Positions 27,792 to 36,431 of a stretch of DNA of 55,203 nucleotides are shown here, one piece after another. The DNA comes from Gammaproteobacteria bacterium (lineage in GTDB: Bacteria; Pseudomonadota; Gammaproteobacteria; Steroidobacterales; Steroidobacteraceae): assembly GCA_003134045.1 (NCBI GenBank), contig PLAH01000192.1, forward strand, positions 897-56,099, given 5' to 3'. How positions within the stretch are numbered: position 1 is the stretch's first letter; the number at the start of each line of letters is the position of its first letter. The translations under genes and the position numbers were made by a program. The notes under the pieces are model-generated. The model was not told where the DNA came from and ran no database searches. It saw only the letters and a list, made by a program, of their open reading frames with translations.

Positions 27792-28804
27792 GCAGCGACA
27801 TCCGCGAGGTCGACGTGCGCGGCCTGACCGATCCGCAGACGTTCCGGCGCGAGGTGCTGGAACCCTGCCGACCCGTGGTGATGCGCGGGCTGGTGCAGGC
27901 GTGGCCGGCGGTGCACACGGGCACGCGTTCGGCCGAGGACTTCAAGGCGTACCTGGCTCGGTTCGACAACGGCGGACAGACCGAGGTGTTCGTGGGCGAA
28001 GCGCACATCGAGGGCAAGTATTACTACAACGATGACCTCGAGGGCTTCAACTTCGAGCGGCGGCGCATGAGCTTTGCCGAGGCGTTGGAATTGATCGTCT
28101 CGACCCGCGGCCGGCCCGGTGCGCCGACGGTGTACTTGGGCTCGGTGCCGGTCAACGACTATCTGCCGGGATTCACGGCGCAAAATGTCTTGCAGGTGCT
28201 GGGCGCGCATATCGCGCCGCGCATCTGGCTGGGACATGCGTCGAATGTCTCGGCGCATTTCGACGCGTTCGACAACGTGGCCTGCGTGGTCGCGGGCGCG
28301 CGACGCTTCACGCTGTTTCCGCCCGCGGCCATTTCGGGGCTGTACGTCGGGCCCATCGACAATACCATGGCGGGGCAGCCGGTGAGCCTCGCCGCCTCCT
28401 CGCCGCCCGACGATGAGAAGTTTCCGTTGTTTCGCGCCGTGAAGGATCAGGCGTCGAGTGCCGAACTCCGCGCCGGCGATGCCATCTACATTCCGAAGCT
28501 TTGGTGGCACAACGTGGTATCGACGGCGTCGTTCAACGGACTCGTCAACTATTGGTGGGACGCGTTCGCGGCCGGACCCGATGCGCCGTATACCAGCTTG
28601 CTGCTGAGCATGCTCACCATCGCCGAGCGGCCGCTCGAGGAGCGGCTGGCGTGGCGGGCGTTTTTCGATCACTACGTGTTTCGTACTCAGGGGCATCCGC
28701 TCGCGCATCTGCCGGCCGAGCAGCACGGCTTGCTGGGTCCGCTCAAGCCGGACAATTACGCCAAGATACGCGCGCTGGCGATGCACCGGCTGCGCGGCGG
28801 CTGA
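27788..28804 (+). CDS. Cupin-like (JmjC/Cupin_8) Fe(II)/2-oxoglutarate oxygenase
   Basis: A 338-aa protein of the cupin_8 class related to FIH and JmjC hydroxylases. The double-stranded beta-helix shows the iron triad HxD...H as His157 and Asp159 in SAHFDAFDN and His241 in LWWHNV. PCRPVVMRGLVQAWPA at the N-terminus and RRFTLFPP after the first strand pair are typical. It starts at ATG 27788, overlapping the SapC stop. Relatives hydroxylate amino-acid side chains of proteins, so a protein or peptide target is plausible here. Third gene of the halogenase cassette, 2 bp upstream of the serine hydrolase. Confidence 0.87.
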   Translation: MSSDIREVDVRGLTDPQTFRREVLEPCRPVVMRGLVQAWPAVHTGTRSAEDFKAYLARFDNGGQTEVFVGEAHIEGKYYYNDDLEGFNFERRRMSFAEALELIVSTRGRPGAPTVYLGSVPVNDYLPGFTAQNVLQVLGAHIAPRIWLGHASNVSAHFDAFDNVACVVAGARRFTLFPPAAISGLYVGPIDNTMAGQPVSLAASSPPDDEKFPLFRAVKDQASSAELRAGDAIYIPKLWWHNVVSTASFNGLVNYWWDAFAAGPDAPYTSLLLSMLTIAERPLEERLAWRAFFDHYVFRTQGHPLAHLPAEQHGLLGPLKPDNYAKIRALAMHRLRGG

Positions 28805-28806
28805 AC

Positions 28807-30213
28807 GTGGACACGCGCCGCCGCTTCCTGGTTCGAGCTGCCGCGTTGGCCGGCGTGCCGTTGCTCGGTGCGTGTCGTCCGCGCGCCGCGGCGGGCCGGA
28901 AGAAGCTTGGGCGTGCGCTGTGCGGCTTGTTTGCGAGGTTCGCGAAGCGGGTGAGTTCGACGAAGTTCGCGGTGGCGGGAGCGCTCGCAGTGTTGACCGC
29001 GATGGTCATGGCGCCGGCATTTGCCGCCGAGCGCATCGACAAGGATACGATCGACGCGGCCTTGGGTGCCCTCATCCAATCGAAGGCGCTGGTGGGGGTG
29101 TCGGCGCTGGTATACGAGCACGGGCAGGAGGCTTACTTCGGCGCGTTCGGCCAGGCGGACCGCGAAGCGGCTAAGCCCATGACCCGCGATACACTGGTGC
29201 AGATATTCTCGATGACGAAACCCATCACCGGGGTTGCCTTCATGAGCTTGTTCGAGGAAGGTAAGTTCAAGCTCGACGACCCGCTCGAAAAATACGCGCC
29301 GGAGTTCGCCAAACTGCGCGTGTACGTGGGAACCGATGCGCAGGGCGGGCTCCTCACCGAGCCGCTGCGCCGGCCGGTGACCTTGCGGGATATCACGCGT
29401 CACACGGTGGGTTTCTACAACGGTACGGATCACACGCCATTGGCCGACCGGGTACATGGGGTCGACCCGACGGCCATGACCAATACGCTGGCGCAGGAGG
29501 CGGGCAAGCTGGCCTCCTTGCCGTTGCTGTTCCAACCGGGTACGCGCTGGCTGTATGGTCCGTCGGTCGACGTGCAGGCGTACCTGGTGGAACGGCTCTC
29601 GGGGATGCCGTTCGATGAGTACCTGGAGCGGAAGATCTTCAAGCCGCTGGGAATGACTCACACTCGCTATGTGCTGCGGCCGGAGGATCACGCCCGGATC
29701 GCGGCGATGTACGACTGGCACGAGGATGGTTCATTGACGCGCGAGCCGGATGCGACCGCGCTCGAGTTCAACGGCCGCGACTGGCCGGCGAAGCCGGGCA
29801 GTTACGGGCTGGTGTCGACGCTGGACGACTACATGAAATTCGCGCGCATGCTGCAGAACGGCGGCCAACTCAATGGCCGGCGGATCCTGAAATCGCAGAC
29901 GATCAAGCTGATGGCCACCGATGCCCTGCCGGCGGAGGTGACCGACGTGTCGTGGTTGCCGAGCAAGGGGTCCGTGGGCTTCGGCATCGACTTCGCGGTG
30001 CGGATCAAACCGCCGGTGAACGCGGCGGAGGCGTCAGGGGCGGTGGGCGAATTCTTCTGGGACGGCGCGGCGGATACGTTGTTCTGGGTGGATCCGGTCA
30101 ACAAGATCACGGCGGTGTTGTTCACGCAGTACAAGCCGTTCGGCAAGGTGCCGCTGCACAAGGCATTCCGCGACGCGGTGTACGCCCATATCCCGAGCGC
30201 GCTCGCGCATTAG
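28807..30213 (+). CDS. Serine hydrolase, class C beta-lactamase fold
   Basis: A 468-aa protein with a beta-lactamase/esterase EstB-like domain. The nucleophile motif SxxK is in QIFSMTKPITG, the Tyr motif is probably in WLYGPSVDV, and FFWDGAADTLFWVDP matches the third conserved box. Odd N-terminus: GTG 28807 opens a Tat-like lipoprotein signal (TRRRFLVRAAALAGVPLLGAC), and a second hydrophobic signal follows from about residue 50 (FAVAGALAVLTAMVMAPAFA). Internal GTG 28951 could start directly before the second one. It is probably exported and may act as an esterase or transesterase rather than a true beta-lactamase. Last gene of the halogenase cassette, convergent with GH9 across 14 bp. Confidence 0.85.
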   Translation: MDTRRRFLVRAAALAGVPLLGACRPRAAAGRKKLGRALCGLFARFAKRVSSTKFAVAGALAVLTAMVMAPAFAAERIDKDTIDAALGALIQSKALVGVSALVYEHGQEAYFGAFGQADREAAKPMTRDTLVQIFSMTKPITGVAFMSLFEEGKFKLDDPLEKYAPEFAKLRVYVGTDAQGGLLTEPLRRPVTLRDITRHTVGFYNGTDHTPLADRVHGVDPTAMTNTLAQEAGKLASLPLLFQPGTRWLYGPSVDVQAYLVERLSGMPFDEYLERKIFKPLGMTHTRYVLRPEDHARIAAMYDWHEDGSLTREPDATALEFNGRDWPAKPGSYGLVSTLDDYMKFARMLQNGGQLNGRRILKSQTIKLMATDALPAEVTDVSWLPSKGSVGFGIDFAVRIKPPVNAAEASGAVGEFFWDGAADTLFWVDPVNKITAVLFTQYKPFGKVPLHKAFRDAVYAHIPSALAH

Positions 30214-30227
30214 CGTCAGGTTGGCCG

Positions 30228-32705
30228 TCATGGCGCGGGATGGGTCAGTGCCTGCACGGCATTGGCGGCCAGAATGAACGTCGTGGCGGCGTCGACTACG
30301 TACTCGTTCTCGTACCAGAGAAACGGCCAGCTGTCCTTGAGCTCGGGAAAGTCGGGTTCGATGACGACCACGCCGGGGATCATGCCGCCGGGAATGAAGG
30401 TGTAGTCGGCGCGGTTGTTGCCGTAGGCCACGAGTTTCGATGCGGTGCCGACGGTGGAGACATAGGAGACGCTGTTGACCGGGTGCGTGCCGAGCACGTA
30501 GTCGAAGCCGCGCAGCGTCTCATCGGTGCCGATGAGCTCGGGGAAGGCCCGATGCAGGAAGTACATGTGCACGGCGAACGCGGCGGCGGTGGATGAACCA
30601 CCCCAGGTGCCGCGGCGGATCGGCACGGCGTAGGGATTGCGTGCCAGTTCCGTGTCCTGGGCCGCCTTGAATTCCCGCACGTCGGCGGTGAGGGTTTTCT
30701 TGAAGCCGGCATCCATCCACGGCAGGGCGCGCGCGGCGGTCCAGCCGATTTCGGAGAAATGCTGTCGAATGACGGGCAACAGGGCGGTCAGGCGCGCCTT
30801 GTACGGGGCGCCGCCCTGGGTGGCGATGAGCAGTTCGACGGCAGCCTTGACTTCCTCGTCCTCGAGCTCGCCGCCGGTGGTATTGAACGAGCGGAAGATG
30901 ACGGCAGGGTGGCTGTGTTCGTCGTTCCACACGCCCACCGCGATGGCGAGCGATTGGGTGGCGAGCGCATCGTCGAAGCCGCGCAGCACGCGGCTGGCGG
31001 CGGCGAGCGAGGCGGCTGCCGCGTAGTTGAGCGGCGTCGTGTGCGTGGTGAACGCCCAGCGGTCGTCGGCGACACCGGAGAACAGGCCGTCGCTGTCGAG
31101 TGGGCCGAGACGGGCGGCGAAGATCTTGCCGTCGGTTTTCGACGCCGCGTCGCCCAGGTGCGTGTATTCCTCGAGCGTGGGCTCGACGATGCCGGGAATG
31201 GCGTGGCCGAACGCGGCGTACTGCGCGAGCAGTGCGAGCACGCCGTGCCTGACTTGCTGCAGCACATCCGGCAGGCCGTCGGGCCGGCGGATCTGGACCA
31301 GCCGCGCGGCCTCATCGATGGTCGTTTCGTCCCAGTCGATGTGGAAGGTTTCGCGGGTCAGGGCGAGATCGGTGATCACGCGCGCCTGGGTCTCGGTGCG
31401 GATGTCGTAATCGCCCGCGTCGTACCACCCACCGATATTGAGGCCTGGCACATGTTCTCCCGCCGCGAACGGCGAGTCGGAAACGGCCGGCATGGCATAG
31501 CCGTCGAAGTGGGTGTAGTTGACGGGTGCCTGGCGAGCGTCATCCATGTGAGAGACGCCGTGCCAGACCCGGTAACTTTCGCGCACCTTGATGTGATCCA
31601 TTTGCACGGCGAGATAGGTGTCGAGCGAGGGTTGCCAGACGCCTTTGTCGTACACGTCGGCGGCGATGCGGAACGGGCCGGTGGTCTGTCCGGCATAGTC
31701 GATGGCATACACGCCGGGCTCGCGCACCGGCGTGAAGTCGAACGAGCCGTAGCGGTAGCGCAGCCACGGGCCCCAGGGTTTGACGTTGCCGTGGAACACT
31801 TCCTGGTACTCCCCGGCGGCGTTCAAGCGCAGCACGCGGGCGGTGGTGGGCGCCTCGCCGCGCGGATCGAGTTCGATTACCGCTACCTTGGCGCGTCCGG
31901 GCGTGTAGCCGACTTGATTGTATTGCACCACCGGCGCTCGCACCCAGTGGGGGATGACGTTCGGACGGACGTGCCAGACCAGCGCATTCTCGGTGCGGCC
32001 CGCGGGAATGAGGCCGCGTACCACGAACCAGCCGTTCTGGGCGCGGTTGCGGGCGTCGAACAGCGAGAGCGAGCCATCGTCGGCGACGATGGAGACGCGG
32101 ATGAGCGGGTCCTCGGGCGCGAGCACGAGCCGGTGTCCAGAACCCAAGGGCTGGGGCTGCGCCGTACCCTCGGCGCCGCGGACCATCGGGCCGTCCGGAT
32201 GGCGCGGAAATAGGCCGGGCGACTCGTCGAACGCGTAGCTCTTGCCGAAATAGGCGGTGGGCAGAAAGTCGAGATTGAAGCCGGCTTTGCCGACGAGACT
32301 CGCGGGCAGCGGCTGATCCAAGTGGACGGCAATGCGGAAGCCGTCGGCCTCGGCGGTCACTTCGATGCGATAGCGGAGGCCCAGGTTGGGATAGCCGGTG
32401 TAGGCGACCAGCTGGTCGGCGGCGGCGCCATGCCGGCGCTCGGTGAACGTCGGCACCGCGTCCCATTGCTCGGGCGTGGGCAGCAGCCGCACCTCGCCAT
32501 CGGTGGCGATGCGCTCGCCGTGCAGGATCATTTCGATGCCGCCGAGCTTCTGATCGCGGAACACGGGATGAAATTGGTTCTGGTACACGAGCACGCTCAG
32601 GCCCTGGGTGTCGAGATAGTCGAGAGCGTTGATATGCAGTGGCGCCGCGGACGAGGCGTGGCTCGCGAGCGTGGCCAGGAGGGAGAAGGAGAGGAGATGG
32701 CGCAT
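30228..32705 (-). CDS. GH9 glycoside hydrolase (endoglucanase-like), exported
   Basis: An 825-aa protein. ATG 32705 opens a signal peptide (MRHLLSFSLLATLASHA). Residues 22-255 form a beta-rich domain I do not recognise. Residues about 258-345 are the immunoglobulin-like CelD_N domain (VVQYNQVGYTPGRAKVAVI), and from about 355 the (alpha/alpha)6 barrel begins. The catalytic Asp pair is in GGWYDAGDYD (425-434), the conserved YVLGTHPVNSVSYV loop lies near the end, and the general acid Glu is in WYENEYVVD. Family 9 acts on cellulose, beta-glucan or xyloglucan. It is controlled by its own operator 31 bp upstream of the start, so it belongs to the same regulon although it is not a xylanase by family. 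Confidence 0.9.
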   Translation of the reverse strand: MRHLLSFSLLATLASHASSAAPLHINALDYLDTQGLSVLVYQNQFHPVFRDQKLGGIEMILHGERIATDGEVRLLPTPEQWDAVPTFTERRHGAAADQLVAYTGYPNLGLRYRIEVTAEADGFRIAVHLDQPLPASLVGKAGFNLDFLPTAYFGKSYAFDESPGLFPRHPDGPMVRGAEGTAQPQPLGSGHRLVLAPEDPLIRVSIVADDGSLSLFDARNRAQNGWFVVRGLIPAGRTENALVWHVRPNVIPHWVRAPVVQYNQVGYTPGRAKVAVIELDPRGEAPTTARVLRLNAAGEYQEVFHGNVKPWGPWLRYRYGSFDFTPVREPGVYAIDYAGQTTGPFRIAADVYDKGVWQPSLDTYLAVQMDHIKVRESYRVWHGVSHMDDARQAPVNYTHFDGYAMPAVSDSPFAAGEHVPGLNIGGWYDAGDYDIRTETQARVITDLALTRETFHIDWDETTIDEAARLVQIRRPDGLPDVLQQVRHGVLALLAQYAAFGHAIPGIVEPTLEEYTHLGDAASKTDGKIFAARLGPLDSDGLFSGVADDRWAFTTHTTPLNYAAAASLAAASRVLRGFDDALATQSLAIAVGVWNDEHSHPAVIFRSFNTTGGELEDEEVKAAVELLIATQGGAPYKARLTALLPVIRQHFSEIGWTAARALPWMDAGFKKTLTADVREFKAAQDTELARNPYAVPIRRGTWGGSSTAAAFAVHMYFLHRAFPELIGTDETLRGFDYVLGTHPVNSVSYVSTVGTASKLVAYGNNRADYTFIPGGMIPGVVVIEPDFPELKDSWPFLWYENEYVVDAATTFILAANAVQALTHPAP

Positions 32706-32735
32706 GGGTCCTTTGGGTGGGTCAGGACATCGTTG

Positions 32736-32749
32736 TGGTAACGCTACCA
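32736..32749. promoter_or_regulatory. LacI-type operator O8 (GH9)
   Basis: TGGTAACGCTACCA lies 31 bp before the GH9 ATG; near-perfect palindrome. Confidence 0.82.
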
Positions 32750-32790
32750 TAGCCGTGTCGGGGCGTTATCTCAAGCGGAGGTAACACCTC

Positions 32791-32803
32791 GGCACCGTGA
32801 ATT
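32791..32803. repeat. Short dispersed repeat copy C
   Basis: GGCACCGTGAATT, identical to 14014-14026. It is preceded by CT so that CTCGGCACC is the reverse complement of the GGTGCCGAG end seen in the other copies. Confidence 0.45.
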
Positions 32804-32911
32804 TGGCCGGTCGTGGGGTACGGCGTCGACCAGCGGTGTCAACACACTTCGCGGCAACGGACGGAGCACAGTTACCGAGAAGTGTCTTGACCTCGCTCGC
32901 CGGCTGGCCGC

Positions 32912-34396
32912 TTAGCCGGCGTCGAGCGTCACGTCGGCGTGGATGTCGCTCTCGGCCGAGAACACCTGGGCCGTGAACGACTCGGTGAGACGGTCGAACT
33001 CGGGCCCCAGGACCCGGTCCTCGATGAGCGGCGGGACGTGGCTGCGAACCAGGGCGACGAACTCGCGCAGCGCCGGCGGCGGCGCTCGGTCCGTGACGTA
33101 GAGAGCTTGCGAGGCGACGACGGCGAGCATGGCCAGACAGGCGTCCAGGCAACGGCCGGTGCGCTGTTCCTTGCTCCAGGCGAGGAAGGTGGGTGTGGCG
33201 ACATCGTCTTGGTTCGACGCCGAGTCGCTTCCCGGGATGAATGTGCGCTGCGCGCTGTGCTTGGCCATCTCGATGTAGCCGGCGGCGGCCATGGGGACGT
33301 AACCGATATTGCCGCGGCCGTCGCTCTCGCCGGGCTGTCGCCCGACCAGCAGCAGGTCGGGCATCTGCGAGACGCGGCCGTTTAAGAGTTTGGCGCTGTG
33401 CCGGTCGCAGAGCAGGCAGATGTCCGCCCAGATGCCGGCGAGATCGTCGAGTGCGGGCGTTGCCATGGAGTTGTGATAGCCGCCGGTGGTGATGCAGCGG
33501 CCGTAGGGGTAGTTTTCATCGGGCGCCAGATAGACGGGATTATCGCTGATCGACGAGAGCGAGACGGTCGCGGCATGGGTCGCCGCGGCCGCGGCGCGAT
33601 GGGCGTGACCCAGGACGCGCGGGACGATGCGGTAGCTCACGGGAGCCTGGTAATTGCGCCGGCCGTCCATGGCGCCGCCCAGGTAGGCACGCAGTGCGCG
33701 CAGTGCGGCTGCCTCGTTGGCGTCGCCCCACAGTGCGTCGAGCGCGGGGTCGTAGTGTTCTATGGGGGCGCGGAACGCCTCGATCGAGAGCGCGAAGGTC
33801 TTGAAGGCGAGCCGCAGGCGGCGCTGTGCCGCGATGGCGGAGTCGGCCACCAGGGCGGCCGCGCAGGGCGAACCGTTGATGAGCGAGCCGCGCTCTTTGA
33901 CTTCGAGCTCGAACGCGGTCGAGAGTTGGGCGAACAGCGGGTAGAGCGCCAGGATTTCTCCGGCGCCGCCCTGACCGGCGGCCGCGACCGGCGGCATGGG
34001 TGCGCCATCGAGCATATTGGCGACTGCCTGGGCGATGCGCGGCGTGGTGGCGGCGTGTCCCTCGACGAAATTGGTCAGCCGCGCGAGGACGATGCCGCGA
34101 ACGACGCGGTCGGGCAGGTAGTCGCCGAAGGCGATGGCGGCGGGAAACGGCTTGATCCGGGCGTGGCGGTGGCGTTGCTCGAGGGTGAGGCGCTGGCTGG
34201 CTTGCTCGCCCATGGAGGTGGTGACCCCGTAAATCACCACGGAGGGGTCGCGGTCGATCATTTCCAGGAACGAGGCGCGGCTGCTCGCGATTTTCTGCAT
34301 GGCGGCGTCGGCGATGCGGACGGGTTCGCGCTGCCAGGCGACCCGGTAGGTGGCGTCGAGATTGATGTCCCAGCGATTGTTCAGGATGACGGTCAA
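32912..34396 (-). CDS. Histidine/aromatic ammonia-lyase-like protein, MIO Ser missing
   Basis: A 494-aa member of the aromatic amino acid lyase superfamily (HAL/PAL fold). Conserved landmarks are YGVTTSMGE, the LINGSPCAAALVADSA segment (normally LINGTQ), QAPVSYRIVPRVLGHAH (usual QDxYSxRCxPQ position) and SDNPVY. At the MIO position, where active lyases have GASGDL, this protein has GGAGEI: the Ser that becomes dehydroalanine is Ala. Without it the 4-methylidene-imidazol-5-one cofactor should not form by the known route. It may have another chemistry or be a regulatory homologue. The start is a TTG (34396). It is alone on its strand between GH9 and the divergent ABC-F gene. Confidence 0.85.
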   Translation of the reverse strand: MTVILNNRWDINLDATYRVAWQREPVRIADAAMQKIASSRASFLEMIDRDPSVVIYGVTTSMGEQASQRLTLEQRHRHARIKPFPAAIAFGDYLPDRVVRGIVLARLTNFVEGHAATTPRIAQAVANMLDGAPMPPVAAAGQGGAGEILALYPLFAQLSTAFELEVKERGSLINGSPCAAALVADSAIAAQRRLRLAFKTFALSIEAFRAPIEHYDPALDALWGDANEAAALRALRAYLGGAMDGRRNYQAPVSYRIVPRVLGHAHRAAAAATHAATVSLSSISDNPVYLAPDENYPYGRCITTGGYHNSMATPALDDLAGIWADICLLCDRHSAKLLNGRVSQMPDLLLVGRQPGESDGRGNIGYVPMAAAGYIEMAKHSAQRTFIPGSDSASNQDDVATPTFLAWSKEQRTGRCLDACLAMLAVVASQALYVTDRAPPPALREFVALVRSHVPPLIEDRVLGPEFDRLTESFTAQVFSAESDIHADVTLDAG

Positions 34397-34796
34397 GAAT
34401 TCACCAACGACGAAGCGGCCAATCAGATCTGCTATGGATTGACCTTATTCTACTTGCGATCGTAGGGCATGGCGGTAGTCGACAAAATTACGATTGTTCA
34501 ATAATGGGGGACGGCGGGGGCGATGGCAGCGGCGGGCCGTGGCGGGGGGTGGCCGGCCCCAAAAGCGGGGCGTCGGGGCGTGGGCTCGGTTAGAATGGCG
34601 GGGCCGGGCACCCGATTGAAGGATCAGGCGACTTGCTCGCCTGTTACTGGCGCCTGCCGCGCATATCGGTTGCACGCGTTTAAACGCGCGCGAGCTACGC
34701 GGGTCCGCACCCCGCGTCGGTAACGCTCAGGCACTTTCCATAGTTTATTTACAGCGCGTGGCCGGTCGGCCCGCCCTCTCGAGGTGATTGGCAAAG
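34397..34796. other. Intergenic region with structured ABC-F leader
   Basis: Divergent region of about 400 bp. On the plus strand the leader of the ABC-F gene holds two perfect hairpins: CAGGCGA/TCGCCTG with loop CTTGC (34625-34643) and ACGCGGG/CCCGCGT with a 7-nt loop (34697-34717). A possible -10 (TAGAAT) lies just before 34595. An ATG at 34595 opens a 42-codon reading frame that ends at 34723 and spans both hairpins. No U-tract follows. No protein homology was recognised. Confidence 0.4.
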
Positions 34797-36401
34797 ATGC
34801 TTTCTACTTCCAATGTAGCCATTCAGTTTGGCGCCAAGCCGCTGTTCGAGCAGGTCACGGTCAAGTTCTACGACGGCAACCGCTATGGCCTCATCGGCGC
34901 GAACGGTTCGGGTAAATCCACGCTGATGAAGGTGCTGGGCGGCGACCTGGAGCCGACCGCGGGCGATGTCATGCTGCAGGCGGGCATGCGGCTCGGCAAA
35001 CTGAATCAGAATCAGTTCGGCTACGAGGACGAGCGCGTGCTCGACGTGGTGATGCGTGGACATACGGAACTGTGGAACGCCATGCAGGAGCGCGACCGCA
35101 TCTACGCCGACCCGAACTCCACCGACGATGACTACATGAAGGCGGCCGAACTCGAGGGCGTGTTCGCGGAGTATGGCGGCTACGACGCCGAGGCGCGGGC
35201 GGGGGCTATCCTGACCGACGCCGGCATTCACGAAGCCCGGCACAACGGTCCGATGCGCGAGGTGCCCCCGGGTTTGAAACTGCGCGTGTTGCTGGCGCAG
35301 GCGTTGTTCTCGCGGCCGGACGTGCTGCTGCTGGACGAGCCCACCAACAACCTCGACATCAACTCGATCCGTTGGCTGGAGAGCGCGCTCAACAACTACG
35401 ACGCGACCATGGTCATCATCAGCCACGACCGGCATTTCCTGAATCAGGTGTGCACGCACGTGGCCGATCTCGATTTTCAGCAGCTGAAGATCTATCCCGG
35501 CAACTACGACGATTTCATGCTGGCGTCGGTGCAGGCGCGCGAGCGGGTGGAGGCGGCGAATGCCAAGGCCAAGGACCGGATATCGGACCTGCAGGAGTTC
35601 GTGAGGCGCTTCTCGGCGAACGCGTCGAAGGCGCGCCAGGCCACCTCGCGCAAGAAGCAGCTGGAGAAGATCAAGATCGAAGAGATTCGGCCGTCGTCGC
35701 GGCAGAATCCCTACATTCGATTCGAGCAGGCCAAGAAGCTGTACCGTTCGGCGGTGTCGGTGGAGAAGCTGAGTTTCACGTATCCCGGTACCACCGAGGC
35801 GGTGCTCGAGGACATCACCATCAACGTCGAGGGCGGCGAGCGGGTCGCCATCATCGGCCCGAACGGCGCCGGCAAGACCACCTTGATGCGTTGTCTGGCC
35901 GGTGAGCTGCGGCCGACGTCCGGCAAGATCGTGTGGGTGGAGAACGCGCAGGCGGGCTACATGCCGCAGGATCCGCAGGCCGAGTTCGAGGACAAGACCG
36001 ACCTCTTCACCTGGATGTCGCAGTACACGGGCAAGGCGGACGATGATCAGATCGTGCGCGCGACCTTGGGCCGGCTGCTGTTCTCGGGCGAGGAAACCAA
36101 GAAACAGGTCAAGGTGCTGTCCGGCGGCGAGAAGGGCCGCATGATCTACGGCAAGCTCATGCTGACCAAGCCGAATGTGCTGCTGATGGACGAGCCCACC
36201 AACCACATGGACATGGAAACCATCGAGTCGCTGCAGATCGGCCTGGAGCACTATCCGGGGACGCTGATTTTCGTCTCGCACGATCGTGAGTTCGTGGGCG
36301 GTCTCGCGACACGGATCATCGAGTTGAAGCCGGGCGGCGGCATCGTCGATTTCCGCGGCACGTACGATGAGTACTTGAAGGCGCAGGGAATCGAGGCTTA
36401 G
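34797..36401 (+). CDS. ybiT: ABC-F ATPase, YbiT type
   Basis: A 534-aa soluble protein with two ABC domains and no membrane segments. The first has Walker [10 protein letters not shown] and the degenerate signature [16 protein letters not shown] followed by [11 protein letters not shown]. The linker is basic and helical ([19 protein letters not shown]). The second has [18 protein letters not shown] and [11 protein letters not shown]. The unusual first signature ([12 protein letters not shown] in place of LSGG) is characteristic of YbiT. ABC-F proteins bind the ribosomal E site and adjust translation. ATG 34797 follows GAGGTGAT; TTG 34788 is an alternative. The leader is long and hairpin-rich. 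Confidence 0.92.
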   Translation: MLSTSNVAIQFGAKPLFEQVTVKFYDGNRYGLIGANGSGKSTLMKVLGGDLEPTAGDVMLQAGMRLGKLNQNQFGYEDERVLDVVMRGHTELWNAMQERDRIYADPNSTDDDYMKAAELEGVFAEYGGYDAEARAGAILTDAGIHEARHNGPMREVPPGLKLRVLLAQALFSRPDVLLLDEPTNNLDINSIRWLESALNNYDATMVIISHDRHFLNQVCTHVADLDFQQLKIYPGNYDDFMLASVQARERVEAANAKAKDRISDLQEFVRRFSANASKARQATSRKKQLEKIKIEEIRPSSRQNPYIRFEQAKKLYRSAVSVEKLSFTYPGTTEAVLEDITINVEGGERVAIIGPNGAGKTTLMRCLAGELRPTSGKIVWVENAQAGYMPQDPQAEFEDKTDLFTWMSQYTGKADDDQIVRATLGRLLFSGEETKKQVKVLSGGEKGRMIYGKLMLTKPNVLLMDEPTNHMDMETIESLQIGLEHYPGTLIFVSHDREFVGGLATRIIELKPGGGIVDFRGTYDEYLKAQGIEA

Positions 36402-36431
36402 GGCGGTGTGGGCGAGGCCGCGCGCGGACGC

